Of a stretch of 64,000 nt of DNA, positions 22,713-34,527 are shown in pieces. Every line of letters begins with the position of its first letter. The first letter of the stretch is position 1. A program made the position numbers and the translations under genes. The notes beneath the pieces were generated by a model. The model made no database searches and was not told the DNA's origin. It worked only from the letters and a program-made list of their open reading frames with translations. Origin of the DNA: Limanda limanda (taxonomy: Eukaryota > Chordata > Actinopteri > Pleuronectiformes > Pleuronectidae); assembly GCF_963576545.1 (NCBI RefSeq), contig NC_083654.1, forward strand, positions 22,144,900 through 22,208,899, in the 5' to 3' direction.

Positions 22713-23519
22713 CAGATATAATCTCTCACCGTATCTGATCTGAGCTGAAGTCAGCGGCGTGGGCGCCAGGCTCTCTGAGGAGAAACACATCAGAAGTTGT
22801 CTGGTTAATTGTCACAGCCTCGTGTCCAACGAGTCCTCCACTAATGAGGACGGGTCAATTAAATAAAGATGTGTAGTTTCAACCTTCAATTCTAACTCAT
22901 CTCTCAGGATTTACTCATTCGGGCCCGAGTTCAAATTCTTACCAAAGTTTGCAGGAAATTCAAAACCCCAAAAAGTAAATGTATTCTGGAGTAATTTGAC
23001 ATGGGCGTGGCTTAATGACTCAACAGCGCCATCTAAGGAAAAGCCCCTCCGTTAGCCTTCACCAATCTTCACAAAAATCAGAGCCCAGGTGTATCATGAC
23101 TAGACAAAAAAAAAGTCAGAGGTGCAAGGGGAAAAACGCAACAGGAAGCCCGCCATTTTGGATTTAGTGGCCATTTTCTACATTTTTTCTTTGACATACT
23201 TGTCCCAGGGTTTTCATCAGATCAACTTCATATGGACATGAGTGTCATCACAACAAGATGGAGATATAAACTACCTCTGTATATATGTTCTCATCACATG
23301 GTGTAACCGTGGCGTGACATTTTGATGATTCGCCAAAAAAAAGGGATTTATTATAACTCCTCTGTGCATTGTTCTTTCAGCCTCAAACCTCATTCACACA
23401 TTCACAGTCCCGCCCTGATCAGATCCATATCAATATTGACTCATCATTACAGCGCCACCTGCTGGCTACAGGAAGTGACATGTTTTAAACTTTGATGAAC
23501 TGCTCTTGGCTGCTTAACA

Positions 23520-23567
<48 letters not shown>

Positions 23568-26500
23568 ATTCTTTCTTGTCAGTTTGGTTTAATGTCACAG
23601 TGTCAGTGATGTTAGAATCCTCTGATGTCTTAGATGTAAAGGTTAAATATTTATAAGATCTGAAGAGAGAACAGATCTATTAGTCTAGTAGAAATAGCGA
23701 TAGACCAGACTGTTGCTCTTTCAATAGTGTGTTAAAACGTGGGAAAAAGAGGAAGTGAAGGAGAGGGGGAGGAGCAGAGATCTGTTTCTGTTCAGAGGAA
23801 GTGAATCTGTTCTACAGTCTCTGGCAGCAGCTGAAATGGAGCAACAAGAAAATCACCTGGACAGAGAAAGGTTCTGCTGTTGGATCTGTCTGGATCTACT
23901 GAAGGATCCGGTGACTACTGTCTGTGGACACAGCTACTGTAAGAGCTGTATTAACACCCACTGGGACAAAGAGGAGGAGAGAGGAAGCTACAGCTGTCCT
24001 CAGTGTAGACAGACCTTCACACCGAGGCCTGTCCTGGAGACAAGCACCATGTTAGCTGATTCACTGGAGGAGCTGAAGAAGACTGGACTCCAAGCTGCTC
24101 CTGCTGATCACTGCTCTGCTGGACCTGAAGATGTGGCCTGTGATGTCTGCACTGGGAGAAAACGGAAAGCTCTCAAGTCCTGTTTGGTTTGTTTGGCCTC
24201 TTATTGTAAAAAACACCTCCAGCCTCATCTTCAGTCAGCTCCATTGAAGAAGCAAAAGCTGGTGGAGCCCTCGGAGAAGCTCCAGGAGAACATCTGCTCT
24301 CGTCACGACGAGGTGATGAAGATGTTCTGCCGCACTGATCAGCAGTGTATCTGTTATCTCTGCTCGGTGGAGGAACATAAAGACCACGACACAGTGTCAG
24401 CTGCAGCAGAAAGGACTGAGAGGCAGAGAGAGCTCGGGCTGAGGAGACAAACAATCCAGCAGAGAGTCCAGGACACAGAGAAAGACGTGAAGCTGCTTCA
24501 ACAGGAGGAGGAGGCCCTCAATGGCTCTGCTGATAAAGCAGTGGAGGACAGTGAGGAGATCTTCACTGAGCTGATCCGTCTGCTGGAGAAAAGAAGCTCT
24601 GATGTGAAGCAGCAGATCAGATCCCAGCAGGAAACTGAAGTGAGTCGAGTCAGAGAGCTTCAGGAGAGACTGGAGCAGGAGATCACTGAGCTGAAGAGGA
24701 AAGTCCATGAACTGAAGCAGCTCTCAGACACAGAGGATCACAACCATCTTCTACACAACTACCCCTCACTGTCACCACTCAGTGGATCTACACACTCATC
24801 CAGCTTCAGGATCCGTCCTCTGAGGAACTTTGAGGACGTGACAGCAGCTGTGTCACAGGTCAGAGGTCGACTACAGCGCATTCTGAATAAAACAAGGACA
24901 AAGATTTTACAGATTGTGTCTCGAGTGGATGTTTTACTGCGACAACCAGAGCCAGAGACCAGAGCTGACTTCTTAAAATATTCACAGGAAATCACACTGG
25001 ATCCAAACACAGCATTCAAACAGATGTTATTATCTGAGGGAAACAGAAAAGCAACATGTTTGAGAGAAGATCAGTTTTATTCTGATCACCCAGACAGATT
25101 CACTTATTGGCAGCAGGTCCTGAGTAGAGAGAGTCTGACTGGACGTTGTTACTGGGAGGTGGAGGTGGGGAGAGACGTTGGTGTAGCAGTCACATACAAG
25201 AATATCAACAGAGCAGGAGACTCAGGTGAATGTCTATTTGGATTCAATGATAAATCTTGGTCATTATCTTGTTGTGAAAACGGTTATAGCTTGTTTTACA
25301 ACAGGATCAGGACTCGAGTGTCAGGTCCTGTGTCCTCCAGAGTAGGAGTGTACCTGGATCACAGTGCAGGTGTTCTGTCCTTCTACAGCGTCTCTGACAC
25401 CATGACTCTCCTCCGCAGAGTCAAGACCACATTCACTCAGCCTCTCTGTGCTGGAGTTTATGTTTATGATGATGGAGACACAGCTGAGTTCTGTAAACTC
25501 AAATAGACTCGAGTCATTAAAAGCAGTGATTTAGATTCTGTGTGTAAATCTTTAACTTCATTTGTCTCCATGTTTGTTGATCAAAGTTTGTCGTGGTGAC
25601 GTTTCTGCTCCGCACAGAGATCAGCTGTCAATCAAACACTGACCTTCCTTTATCACACATATTTAGTTCTCACTTTGTAAAGTAAGAAATCTATAAATAC
25701 ACTGACATGAATGTGTTTGAAAGAACCCGAGTACCGAGCGGTGGGAGGCCCTAGGAGGAAGGATTTGGATATACATTTTGGGCTTTTTCAGGGCGAAATT
25801 GCTGTAAGTTCTATGTTCATGGTTCAACCTCCCTCAAACTACATGTGTGTAACAACAGATCAACTTCAACTTCTGTGAATGTCATCTAAACAAGACTGAG
25901 ATATTAACTACCTCAGCATATTTGATTTCATCACACGGTGTGACCGTGGTGTGGCATCAAAGTTTGATTACACGCCATCAAAACATTAACTTCTGTATCT
26001 CTGGCATCTTTGGTCCAATCGGGTCCAAACTAGACATGTAAGACAAGAGTCCCGTCCTGAAGACATCTGCACAGACAACATGACTAAAAATCACAGCGCC
26101 ACCTGCTGGGTACAGGAAGTGACATGTTTTATACTTTGATACACTGCTCCCGGGTGAAAAACAGCTCAGTCAACTCATGGGATCATGGTCAGAATTGCGA
26201 CATTTCCTCAAACCGTGTAAACATTGATGTGCGGCGACGGATCATCCTTCGCCGCACATCAATGACAACATTGTCTCCTTTGGCGAAGGACAAGATGTTG
26301 TCCTAAGTCCAGTGTGCATTGTCCTATCACCACCAAACTTCTGTCTCCTGATTAGAGTCCAAGCCTGAACAGCTCTACGTGTCAATATTTCCTCAGTGTC
26401 ATAGCGCCACCTACTGATTCGCCATGAAACAGGAAGTACTTTGTTAATCCACTCTGCATTATCCAACCGGCTAGAAGTAAAGACTTAAAGACAAGGCAGG

Positions 26501-29500
26501 AAACCCCTCCTCAAAGAGTGCTGCAGTATACAGATGGACCTTTTTCTATCTAACACCACTTCTACATAACATCTTAATCCAAAGGTCAGAGAGTCACTTC
26601 CATCCACCAGCTCGGTTTGGGTGTGTGACCTCATCCAGCTGCTGCAAGCGCGTGTTGGAATTTAAATTTGAAATGCGCCACTGAAAATATCCGGCCAGAC
26701 TGTGGGAAAAACCCACTTCCACCCGATCTGATTTCTCACTGCAGAACCACCACAAACACTCCAGACTCCTGGGAGGACTCGTCCAGGAATAGATCCGACT
26801 GACGCAGACAAATTAATGTCAACGCAGGAGGAGTTGGTGGCAGCAGATTAGCGAAGAGTCGTGGTCGTGTCCGTGCAGAACATCTCTCACAGAACAGAAC
26901 TGACACCACGTGGGATTAAGACTAACAGACACCGTGTTGGTTTCTAATTAGACATCAACAGATGCTGCATCATCTGTTTGCTGTCAGGCTGCTGATGAAC
27001 AGAGTGGAACCACTTCCTGCAACACACACACACACACACAGATACACACTCAACAGAGACACACACACTCACACCCAACACAGACACACACAAACACTCA
27101 CAACACACACTCTCCACTAGCAGCCGTCAGCCGCTCGTTCCTTCAGAAAAAATATCTCTCGCTGCCAAACCTTCACACGGAGTCATACATATAGAGTCAC
27201 TTTCGGCTGCCACAGTTTTGAAGAACACTGGTTCTGCTAATTAGTTTTCACACAAACTTCAGATTCTTCAGTGTGACGAGTGTCGACGGTGAAATACGAC
27301 AAGTCTGAGTGAGTCCATCTCTACAAACCTGAGGGTTGAGCTCTGAAGACAAGTTTAAATCAGTGTCTTCATACAAACACAAACATTAATCAAACCCTCA
27401 TAACAAAGACATTTAATTAAACATAAAATTACCATCAATTATATATAAATGTAAATGAAAAGAAAATGCAGATAAAACTATATCTATATAGAACTTGATT
27501 TAAGAGAATTATAATTCTGCTTTATAAACATCTAAACATCTCTGAGATAATAATAATCAGTTATGGACTATGTGCTGACATCATTCCCAGCAGGCAAAGT
27601 GGTTTTCTGCATTGTTAATTATTGAAAATACATGAAAGTTGTAAATTTACCAACTCGTCTTCACAACAAATGATTTACACTGAGTCAAAGGACACGTACG
27701 AGCTCGGCTCTGTAAAGTTAATCATTTCTCTATTACTGATATTTCATGCACTAAATAATGATCAGCCGATGTGAATAAATATAAATAGATTCAATCAGAA
27801 CAGAAATAATTTTTAGTTAGAGCCAAGCTTCGGTTAAACACAAATCTAAAAAGTGAAACCTGGATTGTAAATTGAGTGAAAGCTGCCAACACGGACGATT
27901 CTCACAGATTCGTGTTCTGTGAAACTCGCCGCAGAACAACAATGAAGCCAAACTCATTCTGCTGATGTGAGACGATATCGAGCTGCGTTCAGGAATCACA
28001 GCAAGATGACATCTTCAATCTCAAAACCCAATAATGGTGTTTGTGTCTGGTGATTCAGATAATCAAGATAAATCACCGGTTTTAAGTTGATGATGATCAA
28101 TGAGACGGTGGCATTTTTATAATCTCAACCCCACCGGGATTTGTAATAATTAATGAATAGTCTTGAACCAGAGTTTCTCCAGAACTGCTTCAGTTGAAAA
28201 GGAACGAAAATCAACCACTTATTATCTCAGTCCTACAACAGAGGATCCGCCCTCTCCTTTAAGTGCGTTGTTAATTAGCCTCAGTGGGACCCTGTGTCCA
28301 GCTGAGACAGAAAAAGACCTGGATAACTATAAACATTACAATTCCACATCATTAATATCGCAGACATATATCGATATGGATTAAATTAGGCCTCAGCAGA
28401 AGGAAACGGAGGGAAACAGTAGTGCTGGTCTCATTGTTTTGTATTATTTTGACTAAACGTTTCCATTTCCAACTCGTCTCATTTCAAATCACTTTCTACG
28501 CTCCAGAGAAAGCGAACATTGTGGCGGCGCTCCGACCAACAGCTCAACGCCTGGACGGCTTCCTGCTCTTAAAGGTCACATCAGGGATCCTCTACCACAC
28601 AGAAGAGAAAAGTAAAATCCTCCCAGTCACTTGAACATTTCCCTATTTGTGAGGCCGGCACAGTGGATTTTTTTTATTTACCACAGAGTTAAATTAACTG
28701 GAGATGGTCGAGTTGTGGGTAAAAAAGATATTTCTGGTTCCAATACTACGATTTCTGTCAGAACTGTCGTGAGTCTGACGCTGTCCAGCGACTGAGATGC
28801 TTCATCCGTGGACTGTGGTTCCATTAAGTCTGATAACAACACCAGGAGCGCAGCCAAGATTCACGTTTGGATTCCACGTGGGACGCGTCTCCACTCTCAC
28901 ATCGTCTCTGAGCCTCCGGTCCACAAACCGAGCGCGTTGCTAAACGGATGCAGAGCAGTTGTAATGTTTTAATGAGCGCGCTGCTGAGCTCGCTGTCAGA
29001 CTCACGGAGGTGAAGAGTAAACTCGTCCAACTCTCACTGCGTCCCTGAGGCTTTCAGCTCATTAGAAGTAGAAGTAACGGGGGGGGGGGGCGCTTGTTAG
29101 TGAAGATTTTCAGAGACAAACTCGTCCCTGCAAACTGCGTCTAATGAACACGCTGCAAAGAGAGGGAGGTGACGCTGTTCCACATGAATCACTGACACTT
29201 TGTCCCGTCACAGTTTCCTAATGAGACGAAGACGTCCTCACTCCCTGTGAAGCAGCTGGGACACGCTGTCCTCACTGTCCTCAGCTCCAGTGCGGACCGC
29301 TGTGCAGCTTCCATCGCTCTCCGGCGCCTGGAGGCGTCCTGCTGTGCACGTGAGCTGTCAAAACATCCGGAATGTTTTCCCCGTCCTCGTGGGCAGCTCC
29401 GTCCTCCTCGTAGATTAAACCAATGAGCTGCTCCGTGTGAAGACTGTAAATAACTGGGATCGTGTAATTCAGTGACACTAATGAGTAGGGACGGGAATCG

Positions 29501-32500
29501 GCAGGGAGCTCCCGATACGATACTATCACGATACTAAGGTGGCGATACCATATGTATTGCGATTCGATATTACGATTTCCTGGGATTTCTTTTGGTTATT
29601 TTTTATTTTTTTTAAATACTGGACCATGGAAAAATGTTGAATCAAACCTTCAAATACAACACAGTCAAATTCACTTAGAGCTTTACAAGTTTTATTTCAA
29701 ATATTAACATTAACTTAACGACTGCCGGGCAGCCAATAGAGAAAATAAATAAAAATGTGCCCTATTATTGTATAGCCCCTGTCAACTGCACACAAACTGA
29801 CAGATTAAGACATGTAAGCCACTTAGGCTTCTTTTAAACAATAAATAAAAGGTATTAAATAGAATGAGCTGTTACAGCAGCTCTCACTTTTCGTACCTCT
29901 TTTAGTGTGTAAATAGTGTTTTTAGTGTATTTTTGTTGTTGTTTTTTTTACTACATTGACACTTTAAGCAAGTGCGCAGCTATGGATGTTCACATTTTAA
30001 CATTCGTAGTTTGCTCCTTGCTGTTTTCGGCACTTTTTGGTGTGGCTGTGGGAAACTCACTCGACCACGGCTCCCCATTCAACCACGGCTCCATTGTTTA
30101 CACCCGGGATCAGCTGTTGGGCCTGCGCCACACACCCCTTCTCTGCGTGGAGCGGCCGGAGATCCCCGAGGAGTTACGGAGGAGGAGAAGAGGATGCAGA
30201 GCGGGAGTGAAGCGCAGGGAGCGGAAAAGACGGTTTAAACCATGTTTACCGTCTGTCGTCATGGGGAATGTAAGATCTCTCCCAAACAAGATGGAAGAGT
30301 TGACGGCGCTGACCCGACTGCAGAGGGAATACAGGGAATCAGCCTCATGTGCTTCACAGAGACGTGGCTGACTGAACTTTCTCCGGACTCACACGTAAAT
30401 CTGGACGGCTTCCAACTCGTACGAGCGGACCGAAATGCAACGGAGTGCGGTAAGAAGAAAGGAGGTGGGATCGCTGTGTTGGTTAACGATAGATGGTGCC
30501 ACCCGGCACACACCAGCGTGAAGGAGATGCTCTGCACCAGAGATTTGGAGCTGTTAGCGGTCAGCATGCAGCCATACTATCTCCCGAGGGAGTTTTCACA
30601 TGTTATTGTTGTGACTGTGTACATCCCCCCCTCGGCGGTCGCTGCTGTAGCTTCAGATCGGATCCACACAGTTATCTCGCATCTTCAAAGCCAGCACCCC
30701 CAAGCCCTCCTCCTCATCTCCGGTGACTTCAACCATGCCCCTCTGTCCTCTGCTCTTCCCACCTTCACCCAGTACGTGAACTGCCACACTAGAGACAATA
30801 AAACTTTGGACCTAATGTATGCAAACATCAAGGATGCATACACCTCATCCCCCCTCCCCCCGCTTGGTCGCTCGGATCACAACCTCGTTCACCTCGTCAC
30901 GGACTACACCCCTGTGGTGAATAAACAACGACCTGTGAAGAGGACTGTTAAGGAGTGGTCCGAGGAGACCAGTGCCAGGCTCAGAGACTGCTTCGAGACT
31001 ACAGACTGGGAGGCACTCTGCAGCCCCCATGGCACTGACATTGACAGCATGACCCACTGCATTACGGATTATATTAACTTCTGCGAGGAGAACACTGTGC
31101 CCTCCAAGCTGGTACGGTGTTTTCCCAACAACAAACCCTGGGTGACCCCCGAGATAAAGGCCCTGCTGAACGAGAAGAAGAGGGTCTTCAGATCGGGGGA
31201 CAAAGAGGAGCTGCGCAGAGTCCAGAAGGAACTCCGGCTGATGATCAGGAAGGGGAAGGACAGCTACAGGAAGAAACTGGAGAAGCGGCTGGAGCAGAAC
31301 AATGCCAGGGACGTCTGGAGAGGGCTGCAGACCATCGCAGGCCACGGAAAAGGTGTGGGAAGACAACAACCCAGCGGGGACAAGGACTGGGCAGATGAAC
31401 TGAATCTGTTCTTCAATAGATTTGATTCCCCCCCCCCTGCCCCCTCTTCACACCTCTCCTGGCCAGCCCCCCCTCCCCCTCCCCTCCTCAGCCTGCCACC
31501 TTCGACACCTGACCCCCACCAGCCAACCCCCACCCCATATCCAGATCATCATCCCCCCTTGAGACTCTCACCACTCCTCACCCCCACACCCCCACCACAG
31601 TCATCCTCCACCCCCCTCTCTATAACAGATGATCAGGTGAGAAGCCAACTCAAGAAGATCAAGGCAAGGAAGGCCCCGGGCCCGGATGGTATCAGCCCAA
31701 GACTGCTCAAGGACTGTGCTGACCAGCTCTGTGGTGTGATCAGGCATTTGTTCAACCTAAGCTTGAGCCTGGAGAAAGTCCCAGCCCTGTGGAAGACCTC
31801 CTGTGTGGTCCCGGTGCCGAAGACGCCGCGCCCCAAGGAGCCTAACCACTTCAGGCCAGTTGCCCTGACTTCTCACCTGATGAAGACGATGGAGAGGATT
31901 ATCCTGAGACACCTACGACTGCTGGTGGGCACACAGCTGGACCCCCTGCAGTTTGCTTACCAGCCTGGGATTGGGGTGGATGACTCAGTTACCTACCTGC
32001 TGCACAGATCCCTGCTACACCTGGAGGACAGCAGGAACACTGTGAGGGTCATGTTTTTTGACTTCTCAAGTGCATTCAACACCATCCAGCCTTCACTGCT
32101 CAAAGTGAAGATGGAGAACGTGGGAGTGGACCAACACCTGGCTGCATGGACAACGGATTACCTCACCAAGAGACCACAGTATGTGAGGCTCCATCACTGT
32201 GTGTCTGACGTGGTGCTCTGCAGCACAGGTGCCCCTCAGGGTACGGTGCTCTCCCCTTTCCTCTTCACCCTCTACACCTCCGACTTCACCCACAACACCA
32301 CCCACTGCCACATCCAGAAGTTCTCAGATGACACAGCCATCGTTGGATGTGTTCCTGAGGGGAATGACCTGGAGTACAGGGCGGTCATCACAGACTTCGT
32401 CAGCTGGAGTGAGCTCAACCAGCTTCAGCTGAACACCAGCAAGACGAAGGAGATGATCGTGAACTTCCGGAAAAAAGCATCCAACTTAACACCAGTGAAC

Positions 32501-34446
32501 ATCCAGGGATTGGACATAGAGGTGGTGGAGAACTACAGATTCCTGGGTGTTCACCTCAACAACAAACTGGACTGGTCCGACAACACACATGCCCTCTATA
32601 AGAAGGGCCAGAGCCGCCTCCACCTGCTGAGGAGGCTGAGGTCCTTCGGAGTGTGCAGGGCTCTCCTCAGGACTTTTTATGACTCTGTGGTGGCTTCAGC
32701 AATCTTCTACGCTGTGGTCTGCTGGAGGGGGGGTAGCACGGACAGAGACAGGAGCAGGCTCAACAGACTGATAAGAAGAGCGAGCTCTGTCCTGGACTGT
32801 CCTCTGGACTCCATTGAGGAAGTGGGGGACAGAAGGATGTTAGCCAAGCTGGCGTCCATCATGGGCAACACCTCTCACCCCCTACATGACAATGTGGGGT
32901 CCCTGAGCAGCTCCTTCAGCAGCAGACTGTTACACCCACGGTGTAAGAAGGAGAGGTTCCGCAGGTCCTTCATCCCGGCTGCAGTCAGGCTCTACAACAC
33001 CAGCACCACCTGATAATGTTGTAGTCCCTGTCTATTATTTATCTCCACTCAACCTCTCACCATAGCTGTATTTGTATTTTTATTTTTCTTATTTATTTTT
33101 TATTTTTTTACTCAGATCACTACTATGCACAATAATATTCAACACTTTACATCTATATTTATATCATGGTCACTTATAATGGTTACATTGCAATATTTAT
33201 ATTTTCCTTTATACTATCTTGTAGTATTATTTATATTATGGTCACTTACTTTTTAATTATTTTTTCTGTATCATGGTCACTACTGTTGCAATATTACTTA
33301 TAATACTTTTGTTTTCATTACAATAACACTTACATCACTCCACTTTCTCCCCAGTACCTGCTTTTGCACAGTGTCTGTTTTGCAGGTTGTTTTTTGTTTT
33401 TGTTTTCTGTATATTTTTACTCTCATTATGTGTAGTTTAGTAGTGTATATATTTTGATCTTTCTTTTTTATTGTTGCTTCGGCACTGTTATTTAAATTCT
33501 GTTTTTCTCTTTTTTGCTGTAACAAGTGAATTTCCCCGTTGTGTGGATAAATAAAGAAATCTAATCTAATCTAATCTAATAAACAAAAAATAAACAAAAA
33601 GTAGGCTATTGTTGTTTGCATGTAGGCGATGCAAAGCTAGTGCTTGGGTATGTTTAGATTCTTGTGCAAAAACAAGAGCTGGTCAACATGCTCTGGGGTG
33701 ATGTTGCTCCCCCCATATATCCCCCCCGGTATAAACCAATAAATATGTTTAAAAAAAATCGAATTTCAAATTAACCTTTCGACCTCTGAGGACTCTCAGT
33801 GGGATTATTACCACCAGCAGCTGAACTCACTGGGGAGGAGAACACTTTCTCTATTCAGCCATAAACCATCAGCCCCAGTCGTGTACTCATATAATATAAT
33901 AATACTTAATAATTGGTCAGGTTTCCATACTTTGTAAGAAACCTTGTATACTCGTGCAGCCGCTCTGGAAGACACATTCCAACCCAAGACCTCTTGCACA
34001 AGCGTCTCGCTCAACACGTGTTTTTGCCAACGCCTGTGGGTGTGGACGCACACTTTTCAACCCGTCTCTGAAATATTCCTTTACAACAATAAAAGTTGTT
34101 TCACTTTGAGGGAAACGACGGGCGATGAAGCTCTGGAAACAGATTCCTGAGTAAATCTCACTCTGTGAATAAAAGGCTGTGGATGAATGAACAGGGTGAA
34201 GAAAGAAAAACACGTTTACAGCAGATTACGTAACATGAGGAGCAAGTCTGGGGGGGGGTGCAGGTTGTCAGAACGACACTCATATCGTCTTACAGAGCTT
34301 CACTCGGATCTGAAACCGTCAGACGGCTGCACCGGAGAGGAATCCAGCTGCAGCTCCTCGAGTGATTCAGAGGAAGGTTTCCACAACTTCAGTCTGAAGA
34401 TGAGTCACAAAGGGTTTGATCCACGTGAGGCAGGAATAACCTCTGA

Positions 34447-34527
<81 letters not shown>

